64,000 nt of DNA from Bog-473 sp963840435. GTDB taxonomy: Bacteria; Actinomycetota; Acidimicrobiia; Acidimicrobiales; RAAP-2. Position numbers and translations under genes: made by a program. The notes below the pieces were generated by a model. That model saw only the letters and a list, made by a program, of their open reading frames with translations. It was not told the origin of the DNA and made no database searches. Location: positions 62,001 to 126,000 of the forward strand of contig CAWIYY010000017.1 of assembly GCA_963840435.1 (NCBI GenBank). Direction: 5' to 3'. Below, piece by piece: positions 25,344 to 33,684 of the stretch. Every line of letters starts with the position of its first letter. Position 1 is the stretch's first letter.

Positions 25344-25981
25344 GGCTTCACCGCGGTCAACCTCCAACCGGAGGCGTTGGATTCAGATCGCCCCGGAATG
25401 GTCGACACGGAACTCGGTGGGCGGGGGTTTTCCGAGAACTCGGGGCCAGGCTGTCCGCGGATTGGATCAAGCCAATTCGGTCGGATGTCTTCGTCTGTCG
25501 TCGTCGAACGTCATGCCGGCGCCGTGGCATGTGCCGATGAGTACTCAGCCGCGGTCACGGCCTCGTAGAACTCCGTTGCCCGATCGTCGTCGTGGTGTGC
25601 GACATGAGCGTGCGAGAAGTGGCGCAGTGCCAGTGCCGCTCACTGGTCGCGATCCACACCGTGTCGCCGGCGCACCCGCTGTGGGGCCTCACCTTCCTTG
25701 CAGACGAACCCGTGGCCAGACGTGTGAAGCAATTGAACGACGAGGTGCCCGGCGTCTGCGCATCCGACGGATGCTCGACGAAACCCAACTCGGATCCGTC
25801 GATGGTCGGGTGGCGACGCACCTGCGACGAACGATGAAGGGAGCTCCTCTGTGATGCCAACAATGCGGCACATTGGCGCGGTCGAGGCGGTGACGCGCAT
25901 GATGGGATAGAACGGGGTTTCGGACAAGCCGTCAATCCCTGACCAGGCCGGTCGGATCAAGGGCCCGGAGGACGACGCTCC
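25344..25981. other. gene-free stretch at the boundary of the loose left region
   Basis: About 640 bases with overlapping frames on both strands, none with a ribosome site or recognisable domain. It could hold decayed coding sequence, but I cannot identify a parent gene. It precedes the small ORF at 25997 and the denser right-hand region. Confidence 0.4.
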
Positions 25982-25996
25982 AAGGAGGCGATGCTC

Positions 25997-26179
25997 GTGA
26001 GTAACGACGATGACAACAACATCAGGGCCGCAGCTCTGAACCTCACCAACGCGATGAGCGGGTTGGTGCGCGCCATCGACGCGATGAACGATGAAGGCGC
26101 TGCGGCCAGAGACATCCCCGAGGATTTGCCCGACGAGCTCGAGCGACTGGCCGCACGTCTCAACGCCGCCCGCGCCTGA
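25997..26179 (+). CDS. small acidic helical protein of unknown function
   Basis: A 60-residue ORF encodes SNDDDNNIRAAALNLTN, then MSGLVRAIDAMNDEG and DLPDELERLAARLNAARA. It is acidic and predicted entirely helical. The GTG at 25997 is preferred over the ATG at 25991: the consensus ribosome site AAGGAGG (25982-25988) is eight bases from the GTG but only two from the ATG. The strong site and amphipathic pattern argue that it is real. No family is recognised. It could be a helix-pairing accessory protein. It stands alone, 220 bases before the next gene. Confidence 0.6.
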   Translation: MSNDDDNNIRAAALNLTNAMSGLVRAIDAMNDEGAAARDIPEDLPDELERLAARLNAARA

Positions 26180-26363
26180 GCGACGAAACGCGCTCGTCGT
26201 GGGCTGGTCCGCTCGTGCAAACTCGCGCGGCCCGGGGCTACGAGGACGGTTGCCTGTCGTCAAGGCCCGGTCGTTCCGAACATGCAGGGGAACCACGATG
26301 ACGGGCGACGGGCCGGGGAATCGGCGCGGCCGCGCGTGATGAAGGTCGGAGCACGCCCAGAAT

Positions 26364-26395
26364 AAGTGGACTGATCACTCCGCTTCGGGTACGCT
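26364..26395 (+). promoter_or_regulatory. 22-bp near-palindrome and -10 box before a TetR gene
   Basis: AAGTGGA (26364-26370) and TCCGCTT (26379-26385) flank a TGATCA core, making a dyad with about 9 of 11 pairs. The half AAGTGGA recurs at 26396. TACGCT (26390-26395) is seven bases before the GTG at 26403, implying a leaderless transcript. This is probably the autoregulatory operator of the TetR/MFS operon. Confidence 0.6.
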
Positions 26396-26402
26396 AAGTG
26401 GA

Positions 26403-27089
26403 GTGAAATCTCCGGATAAGAGCCCGGCGACGAGGCGGAGCGAGCCAACCGCCACGGTGGCCACCCGACCGATCCGCCGCGACGCGCTGAAGAACCGGGA
26501 GCGCCTGCTGGTGGCGGCCGGCCAGGTCTTCGAGGAAAAGGGTCTCGAGGCCAGCGTGGCCGACGTGGCCCGGGTCGCGGGCGTCGGGATGGGCACGCTC
26601 TACCGGCGGTTCGCTTCGAAGGACGCTCTCATCGAGGCGCTCGTCTCCGAAGTGCTGGAGGCGACGATCGCCATGGCCAACGAGGCGGCCGGGTGGCCCG
26701 ACGGCACCGGGCTCGAACACTTCTTGGAGGTATCGAGCTCCTATCAAGCGCAGCATCTGGGCTGCCTGCCCAAGCTCTGGAACACCGATCACCATCTGGT
26801 CAGGACGGCGCGGGACCTGATCGCCCAGCTGCTCTCCGACGCGCAGAAGCACGGCCGGGTCCGCTCGGATCTGACGAGCACCGATATCTCGCTCGTGATG
26901 TGGTCGATGCGCGGCGTGCTCGAGACGACCCGCACCGACGCCCCCGACGCCTGGAGGCGGCACCTCGACCTCGTCGTCGCCGGTATGCGGCCGGCGGATG
27001 GCGCGCTGGCGCACCGTGCCCTGAGCCAGGCCCAGGTCGACCGGATTGTCTCCCGGAGCGGCACGTCGTCGACCAGGTGCAGCGGGTGA
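26403..27089 (+). CDS. TetR-family regulator, first gene of an MFS operon
   Basis: This 228-residue regulator has a roughly 27-residue basic N-terminal extension followed by the TetR domain (RDALKNRERLLVAAGQVFEEKGLEASVADVARVAGVGMGTLYRRFASKDALIEAL). The C-terminal domain is of the SbtR-like type (LGCLPKLWNTDHHLVRTARDLIAQLLSDAQ). The GTG start at 26403 follows from the -10 position. It is followed after four bases by the MFS pump gene. Together they form a self-controlled efflux operon. Confidence 0.88.
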   Translation: MKSPDKSPATRRSEPTATVATRPIRRDALKNRERLLVAAGQVFEEKGLEASVADVARVAGVGMGTLYRRFASKDALIEALVSEVLEATIAMANEAAGWPDGTGLEHFLEVSSSYQAQHLGCLPKLWNTDHHLVRTARDLIAQLLSDAQKHGRVRSDLTSTDISLVMWSMRGVLETTRTDAPDAWRRHLDLVVAGMRPADGALAHRALSQAQVDRIVSRSGTSSTRCSG

Positions 27090-27093
27090 AGCG

Positions 27094-28608
27094 GTGACCA
27101 CGCTGCAGGAGCGCAGCCGGGCCGGCACCCCGGAAGGGACCAGCCGGGCTCACTGGTGGATCCTGATCGTCATCGCCGGCGCCCAGCTCATGGTGGTGCT
27201 CGATTCGACGATCATGATCATCGCCCTGCCGTCGGCTCAGCACGCACTGGGTTTCTCGAACACCGATCGCCAGTGGGTCGTGACGGCCTACACGCTGGCC
27301 TTCGGCGGGTTCCTCCTCCTCGGTGGGCGCATCAGCGACATGTTCGGACCGAAGCGGACGCTGATGACCGGGGTCCTCGGCTTCGCGCTGGCCTCGGCCA
27401 TCGGGGGCGCCTCCCAGACCACCTTGATGTTGATCGGCGCCCGCGGGCTGCAGGGGCTCTTCGGCGCCCTGCTGGCCCCCTCGGTGCTGTCCATCCTGAC
27501 TTCGACCTTCAGCGAGGCGCGGGAACGAGGTCGGGCCTTCGGCATCTACGCGACGATCGCCATCGCCGGCTCGGCGTTCGGGCTGATTCTCGGAGGCTTC
27601 CTGACCGAGTACGTCGACTGGCGCTGGTGTCTCTACGTCAACCTGCCCATCGCTGCGCTCGTGCTCGTCGGTGCCGTCAGGATGATCCCCGAACGAGAGG
27701 GAATTCACGGGGTCCGGCTGGACGTGCTCGGGGTGATCCTCGGCTGTGGTGGCCTGGTCTCACTGGTCTACGGGCTGGGTGAGGCGGGCACGAGCGGGTG
27801 GGACTCCACCCAGGTGATCGTCGCCTTGATCCTCTCCGGTGTGCTGCTCGGCGCGTTCATCGTGTGGCAGAGCATGGGGCCCAATCCACTCCTTCCGCTG
27901 CGCGTCCTGCGAAACCGCAATCGGGCCGGGTCGTACCTGACCATCCTGTTGGCCGTGACGGGCATGTTCGGCACCTTCCTCTTCCTCACCTACCTGCTGC
28001 AGACGGTCAAGCACTACTCGCCCCTCTTGACGGGTGTCGCGTTCCTTCCCCTCCTGGCGCTCAACGCATTGGCCGCCACGCAGATCGCCAGCCGCCTGTT
28101 ACCGCGCGTCCCGACCCGTCTCCTCGTCGTGCCCGGCCTTCTGCTGGCCGCGGCCGGCGCCGCGCTCTTCACGACCCTCACGCCCGACGCCGCCTACGTG
28201 ACCCACGTCCTCCCGAGCGAGCTCCTCCTCGGCCTGGGCCTGGGGCTGGCCATCGTGCCCTGCATCAGCACGGCCACCCAGAACGCCGAGCCGAAGGACG
28301 TCGGGGTGACCTCGGCCATGACCAACACGTCGCAACAGATCGGGGCCTCCATCGGAACCGCCCTCCTGAACACGATCGCGGCCGCCGCCACGGCGACCTA
28401 CCTGGCCGCGCACGCACGCGGGACGCGTGACCTGGTGGCCGAGGCGACGGTGCACGGATATGCCACGGCCAGCGCCTGGGTGGCCGGGATCTTCGTCCTG
28501 GCCGCGGTCATCGGCGGGGTGCTCATCAACGTGCATCCCGGGCAGCCGGTGGCGGGCGGGCGCGCTGCGGATGCTCCGGACGAACTCGTCTCGACCGAGG
28601 TGTCCTGA
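27094..28608 (+). CDS. MFS multidrug transporter, DHA2 (14-TMS) family
   Basis: This 504-residue EmrB/QacA-type exporter starts at GTG 27094, four bases after the TetR stop. Sequence landmarks are LMVVLDSTIMIIALPSAQHAL (helix 1), WVVTAYTLAFGGFLLLGGRISDMFGPKRTL (helix 2 and motif A), GSAFGLILGGFLTEYVDWRW (helix 5) and a C-terminal helix ending VLINVHPG. The frame is open upstream to 27046, but that part overlaps the regulator. It probably expels a toxic hydrophobic compound sensed by the TetR protein. Confidence 0.92.
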   Translation: MTTLQERSRAGTPEGTSRAHWWILIVIAGAQLMVVLDSTIMIIALPSAQHALGFSNTDRQWVVTAYTLAFGGFLLLGGRISDMFGPKRTLMTGVLGFALASAIGGASQTTLMLIGARGLQGLFGALLAPSVLSILTSTFSEARERGRAFGIYATIAIAGSAFGLILGGFLTEYVDWRWCLYVNLPIAALVLVGAVRMIPEREGIHGVRLDVLGVILGCGGLVSLVYGLGEAGTSGWDSTQVIVALILSGVLLGAFIVWQSMGPNPLLPLRVLRNRNRAGSYLTILLAVTGMFGTFLFLTYLLQTVKHYSPLLTGVAFLPLLALNALAATQIASRLLPRVPTRLLVVPGLLLAAAGAALFTTLTPDAAYVTHVLPSELLLGLGLGLAIVPCISTATQNAEPKDVGVTSAMTNTSQQIGASIGTALLNTIAAAATATYLAAHARGTRDLVAEATVHGYATASAWVAGIFVLAAVIGGVLINVHPGQPVAGGRAADAPDELVSTEVS

Positions 28609-28617
28609 GCCTCGCCC

Positions 28618-29193
28618 TCAGTCCGAATGCTGCCCGGGCAGCACGTCAGTCTCGGACTTGTGCCAGACCGGTGAATCTCCGGCCGTCTCCACGTTGAAGC
28701 CGTACTCATAGACCAGGGTGCCGCCGAACGTCGCACCAAGCGAGACGAGCAGGGCGACGACGATCGACAGGACCATGATTCCGACCGGGGTGACCCGATG
28801 TGTGTGGTAGTCGTTCAGGCGCCAGACGATGTCCGCCAGGGCGAGCACGGTCACGGTGATCATGATGGTGGCGTGGGTGTTGATGGTGCGACGGGCCTGG
28901 GTGCCCGCTTCTGAGGACTTCGAGGCGTCCATGAGGCCCGTCAACGCGGCGAGGAGGGACACGGCGGCGCCGATGACGAAGACGAAGGTACCGGCATGCC
29001 AGAGTTCTCGGGCCCAGGCGTGGCCGCGGCCGCCGACGTAGGAGACGACGTCGAAGATGGCGGCGATGACATAGGAGGCGGTGATGGGGAAGTCGGTGAG
29101 CGGCGGGTGCAACGGCTTCCCGGACCAACCGCGCAAGCCCTTGAAGGTACGACCCTTGATCCTGAGGGTGGGTCTGACCGAGAACTTCCTCAT
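28618..29193 (-). CDS. DUF2231-type membrane protein
   Basis: This 191-residue protein starts at ATG 29193, with GAAGGAG nine bases upstream. After a basic N-terminus comes GKPLHPPLTDFPITASYVIAAIFDVV, the hallmark of the DUF2231 family, then three more hydrophobic segments (about four in total). Conserved His residues could bind heme or metal, but the function is unknown. It ends convergently 9 bases from the MFS gene. Its promoter region faces the ArsR operon. Confidence 0.8.
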   Translation of the reverse strand: MRKFSVRPTLRIKGRTFKGLRGWSGKPLHPPLTDFPITASYVIAAIFDVVSYVGGRGHAWARELWHAGTFVFVIGAAVSLLAALTGLMDASKSSEAGTQARRTINTHATIMITVTVLALADIVWRLNDYHTHRVTPVGIMVLSIVVALLVSLGATFGGTLVYEYGFNVETAGDSPVWHKSETDVLPGQHSD

Positions 29194-29318
29194 CGTCCGT
29201 GCTCCTTCGTGATCTCCCTCCGTTGCAATCTGATCACCCGTCGGCCCCGAGCGAGCTGCTGGCGTCCCGCCGACGGGCAAGCGGGGCCCGACCTCCCTCG
29301 ACCGGGCTCTTGCATCTT

Positions 29319-29353
29319 GGTAACTGTCGCGTTACGGTAACTAAAATGTTACC
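29319..29353 (+). promoter_or_regulatory. tandem GTAAC-GTTAC operators upstream of an ArsR operon
   Basis: Two dyads are arranged in tandem, centres 17 bases apart. GTAAC/GTTAC (29320-29324, 29331-29335) is followed directly by GGTAAC/GTTACC (29336-29341, 29348-29353). They lie 27 bases before the ArsR start and are the natural binding site for it. They could also influence the divergent DUF2231 gene 126 bases away. Confidence 0.7.
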
Positions 29354-29379
29354 GAAGTCCCTCGGCCTGAGGTCCGGCC

Positions 29380-29700
29380 GTGACGGGTGAGTCAGCGGCC
29401 TTCGACGCGCTGGCAGACGGGCACCGGCGGGAGATTCTCGCCATGCTCCGCCAGGGCGACCGCGCCGTCCACGAGATAGCCGAGGAGCTTCCCATCAGCC
29501 GGCCCGCGGTGTCACGCCATCTGCGCCTCCTCAAAGAGGCCGGGTTCGTGGAGGAGGAGGCCGTTGGGAACCGTCGTCTGTACCACCTCAAGGACGAAGG
29601 GATCGAGGCTGTCCGCCGCTACCTCGAAGCGGTCTGGGGAGAGGCGGCGACGAGGTTCCGCATCGTCGCCGAGAACGTGGACCCGAGGTCCGGTGACTGA
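29380..29700 (+). CDS. ArsR-type winged-helix regulator
   Basis: This 106-residue regulator reads FDALADGHRREILAMLRQGDRAVHEIAEELPISRPAVSRHLRLLKEAGFVEEEAVGNRRLYHL, the standard ArsR fold. No metal-binding cysteines are present. It starts at GTG 29380 and overlaps the AHSA1-like gene by eight bases. It resembles the 18.7 kb ArsR/AHSA1 pair in organisation but has a different operator, so the two are not recent duplicates. Confidence 0.9.
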   Translation: MTGESAAFDALADGHRREILAMLRQGDRAVHEIAEELPISRPAVSRHLRLLKEAGFVEEEAVGNRRLYHLKDEGIEAVRRYLEAVWGEAATRFRIVAENVDPRSGD

Positions 29701-30142
29701 GCCGCTCCAGTTTTCCTTCGAGGTGAACTGTCCACCCGCCACGGCCTTTTCCCTATGGACGACGCGCGCCTCGACCTGGTGGCCGGCCGACCACTCCGTC
29801 AGCGGCGAACGCGGGCTCCAAGTGGTCTTCGAGGAGCACGCCGGCGGCCGCATCTTCGAGCGGGCCCCGTCGGGCACCGAACACGAGTGGGGGCGGGTGA
29901 CCGCATGGGCGCCGCCGTCCCGCCTCGCCTACACCTGGCACTTGCACATTGCCCCGGAGGACGCCACGGATGTGGAGATCCGGTTCGTCGATGCCGGAGC
30001 GGAGCGCACCCGCGTCGAGATTCGCCACAGTGGTTGGGAGCGCCTCGGTGCGCGCGCACCCCAGCGCCGGGAGGGAAACCGGCTCGGCTGGACATCGGTC
30101 TTTCCGTACTACGTCGAAGCAATCGAGAGAGGAGTCAGCTGA
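29693..30142 (+). CDS. SRPBCC/AHSA1-like protein
   Basis: This 149-residue Bet v1-like protein starts at GTG 29693 inside the end of the ArsR gene. Hallmarks are LQFSFEVNCPPATAFSLWTTRASTWWPADHS (ligand-pocket entry), GRIFERAPSGTEHEWGRVTAWAPPSRLAYTWHL, and the closing GWTSVFPYYVEAI. It binds an unknown hydrophobic ligand, if it is like characterised relatives. Its stop overlaps the ATG of the next gene (TGATG), so four genes from 29380 to 30854 are translationally coupled. Confidence 0.88.
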   Translation: MTEPLQFSFEVNCPPATAFSLWTTRASTWWPADHSVSGERGLQVVFEEHAGGRIFERAPSGTEHEWGRVTAWAPPSRLAYTWHLHIAPEDATDVEIRFVDAGAERTRVEIRHSGWERLGARAPQRREGNRLGWTSVFPYYVEAIERGVS

Positions 30143-30552
30143 TGGCCGCCGGCACCAAGGACGACCCGTGGATCTTGCACACACCCCCAGGGACGTCCGA
30201 GTACACGATGTACCGCGATGATGAGGCCGATCCGGCGATCGTCATCTGTCAGGTCGGTTCCACGAAGCTCACCTACCAGGCTCGGGCCATCGACGATCTG
30301 GCCGGGTGGCTGCGAGAACAAGGCGATTGGGTCCCCCTCGGATCTGCGGACGAGGGCAAGGAACCGGCGCCCGGGACGGTCGAAGAGTTTGGCCGTGCCA
30401 CGTCGAACCCCGTTGGCGGCTGGTACGGGATGCGCAAGGGCTACCGCGGTCGCTTCGGCATGTACATGCCGCCACTGCTCGAAGAGCTCGGGCTGGCCGA
30501 GGTGACCCACGAGGCGCGGAACAACCGGATGCGGACGAAAGGGAAGTCATGA
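30142..30552 (+). CDS. conserved protein of unknown function
   Basis: This 136-residue soluble protein opens MAAGTKDDPWILHTPPGTSEY, then TMYRDDEADPAIVICQVGSTKLTYQARAIDDLAGWL, and ends with RGRFGMYMPPLLEELGLAEVTHE and a basic tail. I believe relatives occur widely in actinobacteria as unannotated proteins (possibly DUF6855), but cannot confirm that. Mixed alpha/beta, no membrane segment. It overlaps both neighbours by one to four bases in the ArsR-AHSA1 operon. Confidence 0.75.
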   Translation: MAAGTKDDPWILHTPPGTSEYTMYRDDEADPAIVICQVGSTKLTYQARAIDDLAGWLREQGDWVPLGSADEGKEPAPGTVEEFGRATSNPVGGWYGMRKGYRGRFGMYMPPLLEELGLAEVTHEARNNRMRTKGKS

Positions 30553-30854
30553 GCACGGTCAAGGTCGTCCGTTACCGGACCAAGCCGCACTGCGCCGAAG
30601 AGAACGCCGACCTCGTCCGCGCCGTCTTCGCCGAACTCGGCGCGGACGATCCGGGCGGTCTTCGTTATGTCACCCTGCGCTTGGAGGACGGGGTGACGTT
30701 CGTACACGTGGCCACGCTGGAGGGGGAGGCCAATCCGCTGGCGTCGTCGGCCGCGTTCCGTCGTTTCCAGGCTGCGATCGCGGACCGCTGCGAGGAGGGC
30801 CCGATCGCCATGGACGCCACCGTGGTCGGCGCGTACGCACTCCCGATCGACTGA
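30549..30854 (+). CDS. dimeric alpha/beta-barrel (ABM-like) protein
   Basis: This 101-residue protein reads VKVVRYRTKPHCAEENADLVRAVFAELGADDPGGLRYVTLRLEDGVTFVHVATLEGE, then SAAFRRFQAAIADRC. This is the beta-alpha-beta-beta pattern of antibiotic-biosynthesis-monooxygenase-type ferredoxin folds. Members are small cofactor-free oxygenases or heme-degrading enzymes, and many are uncharacterised. It is the last gene of the four-gene ArsR operon (ATGA overlap with the preceding gene). The function is an inference from the fold only. Confidence 0.7.
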   Translation: MSTVKVVRYRTKPHCAEENADLVRAVFAELGADDPGGLRYVTLRLEDGVTFVHVATLEGEANPLASSAAFRRFQAAIADRCEEGPIAMDATVVGAYALPID

Positions 30855-31021
30855 GCCCGGGTCCGTCGGGGGGAGCCCGCCGCCCGTCACCAGGGCGGAT
30901 GGCCTCCTCTCGGCTCGCCCTGCGGGCGGAGACGGCCCGGAAGAGGGCCGCCGTCCGCGTGGCCGGCACGGTTCGGGCGATCAGCTGCGAAACTGGGGAG
31001 GCCGAGTCGAGGAGGGTTGTG

Positions 31022-31495
31022 ATGACAGACGTCTACCGGAAGGACCCTGACGCCGTTGCCCAGTTGAACCAGCGCCAATATGCCGTCACCCAGGAGGCGG
31101 CGACGGAACCGGCGTTCGACAACGAGTTCTGGGACAAGAAGGAGGCGGGCATCTACGTCGACATCGTCTCGGGTGAGCCCCTGTTCGCCTCCACGAAAAA
31201 GTTCGACAGCGGCTGTGGCTGGCCCAGTTTCACCGTCCCGCTCGAGCCGGCGAACGTGCTCGAGAAGGAGGATCGCACCCTTGGCATGAGCCGGACAGAG
31301 GTCCGATCGAGTCACGGTGACAGCCATCTCGGCCATGTCTTCAACGACGGTCCTCCCGACGAGGGCGGATTGCGCTATTGCATCAACTCGGCCGCCCTGC
31401 GCTTCGTGCCCTACGAAGACCTGGAAGCCGAGGGCTACGGCCGGTACAAGGAATTGTTCGACGGACCCCAACACAGAGAGGAGGTTGCGAAGTGA
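31022..31495 (+). CDS. msrB: peptide-methionine (R)-S-oxide reductase MsrB
   Basis: This 157-residue enzyme reduces the R form of methionine sulfoxide in proteins. SGCGWPSF (Cys65, likely recycling Cys) and GLRYCINSAALRF (Cys120, catalytic) are present, with SHLGHVFNDGP between. Both zinc-binding CxxC pairs of E. coli-type MsrB are absent: the positions read YVDIVSGEPLF and RSSHGDSHLGH. This is thus the zinc-free type. ATG 31022 follows GAGGAGGG. The upstream frame to 30899 is not needed. It overlaps msrA by four bases. Confidence 0.95.
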   Translation: MTDVYRKDPDAVAQLNQRQYAVTQEAATEPAFDNEFWDKKEAGIYVDIVSGEPLFASTKKFDSGCGWPSFTVPLEPANVLEKEDRTLGMSRTEVRSSHGDSHLGHVFNDGPPDEGGLRYCINSAALRFVPYEDLEAEGYGRYKELFDGPQHREEVAK

Positions 31496-32031
31496 ACGAG
31501 CGCACCGAAAAGGCGATCCTCGCCGGAGGTTGCTTCTGGGGCATGCAGGACCTGATTCGCAAGCGGCCCGGCGTGCTGTCGACGCGGGTGGGATACACCG
31601 GCGGTGACGTCGCGCATGCCACCTACCGCAATCACGGGACGCACGCCGAGGCGATCGAGATCACCTTCGACCCGGACAAGACCTCGTATCGCGACATTCT
31701 CGAGTTCTTCTTCCAGATCCACGATCCGACGACCGTGAACCGGCAGGGCAACGATGTCGGGACCAGCTATCGCTCCGCCATCTTCTACCTCGACGACGAA
31801 CAGCGCCGGGTGGCCGAGGACACCATTGCCGACGTGGAGGCGTCCGGCCTGTGGCCGGGCAAGGTCGTGACCGAGGTCAGCCCAGCCGGACCTTTCTGGG
31901 AGGCGGAACCCGAACACCAGGACTATCTCGAGCACTACCCCAACGGGTACACCTGTCACTTCCCGCGCCCCGGATGGGTCCTGCCGCGGAGAAGTGCGGT
32001 TCCGGCGGCGGAGCCGTCGACCCAACGCTGA
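31492..32031 (+). CDS. msrA: peptide-methionine (S)-S-oxide reductase MsrA
   Basis: This 179-residue enzyme reduces the S form of methionine sulfoxide using thioredoxin. The catalytic motif AGGCFWGMQDLIRKRPGV has Cys14. Family blocks VGYTGGDVAHATYRNHGTHAEAIEI and FFFQIHDPTTVNRQGNDVGTSYRSAIFY follow. The GTG start at 31492 has GAGGAGG about eight bases upstream and overlaps the msrB stop. The two genes form an oxidative-damage repair operon covering both sulfoxide stereoisomers. A Pro/Arg-rich tail follows the core. Confidence 0.95.
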   Translation: MNERTEKAILAGGCFWGMQDLIRKRPGVLSTRVGYTGGDVAHATYRNHGTHAEAIEITFDPDKTSYRDILEFFFQIHDPTTVNRQGNDVGTSYRSAIFYLDDEQRRVAEDTIADVEASGLWPGKVVTEVSPAGPFWEAEPEHQDYLEHYPNGYTCHFPRPGWVLPRRSAVPAAEPSTQR

Positions 32032-32098
32032 GCGGGGGGACCGCAGCCTGGGCTGGACGTCGGGCCGAGGAGAACGCCGCGTCAGGTTCCGCGGACCG

Positions 32099-33027
32099 TC
32101 ACCCGACCGTGCGGAAGTAGTGACCCTGGTCGAGGTCTTCGAGCAGGGTCGGGCCCGTGGGCTGCCAGCCCAGACGCTCTCGGGTCACCGCGGCCGTCGC
32201 CGGGCTGTCCAAAGAGGCGAAGTGGCCCAGGGGAAAGAAGTGCTCGGCGGCATCGCCGGGCGCCACTGACCCGGTCGGGACGTTCAGGTGGCGGCCGATG
32301 GATTCGGCGATGTCGCGGAACGGGACTCCCTCGTCGCCGACCGCGTGCAGGACCGACCCGGCCGGGGCGGCTTCGACGGCCAGGCGGACGAGGCGGGCGG
32401 CGTCGGAACGGTGCACGGCGGGCCAGCGGTTCGTGCCGTCGCCGACATAGCCGGAGACGCCCTTCTGCCGAGCGATGTCGACAAAGGTGGCAATGAAACC
32501 GTGATCACCGTCGCCGTGCACGCTTGGAGAGAAGCGCAGCACCGACGAGCGGACACCGACGCCCCGGAGCGACAGGGTGAGCAGGGCGGTGGCCGCCCGC
32601 ACCCCGGCGGGGTTCGCGCGAACCGCGTCGGTGGCCACGAGCCCGTCGTCCTCCGTGGCCGGTCTTCCCGAACGTCAACCCGAGCATGCCCGAGGCGAGC
32701 ACGAACGGCCGGTCGGAATCGGCCAGGGCTGCACCCATGGCTTCCACTGCCCGCCGGTCGGCGGCCCCGGCCGCCGCGAAGTTGCCGCCGAACGCCACCT
32801 CGTGCTCGAAGGCCAGGTGGACGACCCCGTCGGCATCGGCCGCCGCCTTGGCCAGCCCGTCCGGGTCGTCGAGGTTGCCCTCGCATGACGACGGCGCCCA
32901 ACTTCTCGATGCGCTGCGCCGATTCCGCTGAACGGGCCAGGCCGACCACCTGGTGGCCCGCGCCGAGCAGCTCGGTGACGACGCCCGATCCGATCCAGCC
33001 CGATGCGCCGGTGACGAAGACTTTCAT
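32099..33027 (-). pseudogene. NAD(P)-dependent epimerase-like gene with two frameshifts
   Basis: Three frames join to one roughly 307-residue atypical SDR. The first is MKVFVTGASGWIGSGVVTEL from ATG 33027 (ribosome site GGAGG upstream). The second is a middle piece with LAFEHEVAFGGNFAAAGAADRRAVEAM. The third is a C-terminal piece with VLRFSPSVHGDGDHGFI and HRSDAARLVRLAVE. Frame changes lie at CCC 32878-32880 and near 32651-32662. Each is repaired by removing one base. Related proteins are NAD-dependent epimerases or reductases of unknown substrate. It is divergent from a TetR gene that is itself frameshifted. It may be true decay or sequence error. Confidence 0.75.
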
Positions 33028-33051
33028 TGCTGCGACCTCCAGAGGTGTGAC

Positions 33052-33106
33052 GTCAGTTGCTGTCATCACTCTATGGCTCATGTCAGTGACTGTCAACACC
33101 TAAGAT
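33052..33106. promoter_or_regulatory. repeated operator and -10 box between epimerase and TetR genes
   Basis: GTCAGTTGCTGTCA (33052-33065) and GTCAGTGACTGTCA (33082-33095) match at 12 of 14 positions, 30 bases apart. Each has a CAG-n3-CTG dyad core. TAAGAT (33101-33106) lies seven bases before the ATG of the TetR gene, again a leaderless arrangement. The repeats are probably TetR sites controlling both directions. Confidence 0.6.
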
Positions 33107-33113
33107 CGCAGGC

Positions 33114-33684
33114 ATGGGTCGATGGGAGCCTGACAGTCGCGGCCGGTTGCAAGAGGCTGCGCTCGCTCTGTACTCCGAACGGGGGTTCGACCAGACCACG
33201 GCGGCCGAGATCGCCCAGCGGGCCGGGCTGACCGAGCGCACGTTCTTCCGCCACTTCGCGGACAAGCGTGAGGTGCTCTTCGGCGGGTCCGCCATCCTGC
33301 GGGAACGGATCGTCGAGGGGGTCGCCGGCGCTCCGGAGGCGGCGCCGGCGCTCGATGCCGTGGCCGCCGGCCTCGACGCTGCCGCGTCGATGCTCGGTCA
33401 AGGCCGCCGGGACCTCTCGGCCCAACGCCAAGCCGTGATCGTCGCCAACCCGGAGCTGAGCGAGCGTGAGTTGTCCAAGCTGGCCGACTACTCGGCGGCC
33501 GTGGCGGGCACCCTGCGCGCAGCGCGGCGTGGGCGAACCGCAGGCCAGCCTGGCCGCCGGGGCCGGCATGACGGTGCTCCGGGTGGCGCTCGAACGATGG
33601 GCCAATGGCGATGACGAGCGTGACCTCGCCGACATCATGCGGGCGGCGATGGCGGAGCTGCGGGCGGTTACCGCCGGTGGCTGA
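33114..33684 (+). pseudogene. TetR-family regulator with a frameshift
   Basis: The first frame (from ATG 33114) gives a complete TetR DNA-binding domain (LQEAALALYSERGFDQTTAAEIAQRAGLTERTFFRHFADKREVLF) and most of the ligand domain to YSAAVAGTLRA. The second frame then completes it with GVGEPQASLAAGAGMTVLRVALERW to the stop at 33684. The frames join if one base is removed around 33516-33527. The joined length, about 189 residues, is normal. Without repair the protein ends in an Arg/Gly-rich tail at 33614 but keeps its DNA-binding domain. Confidence 0.75.
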
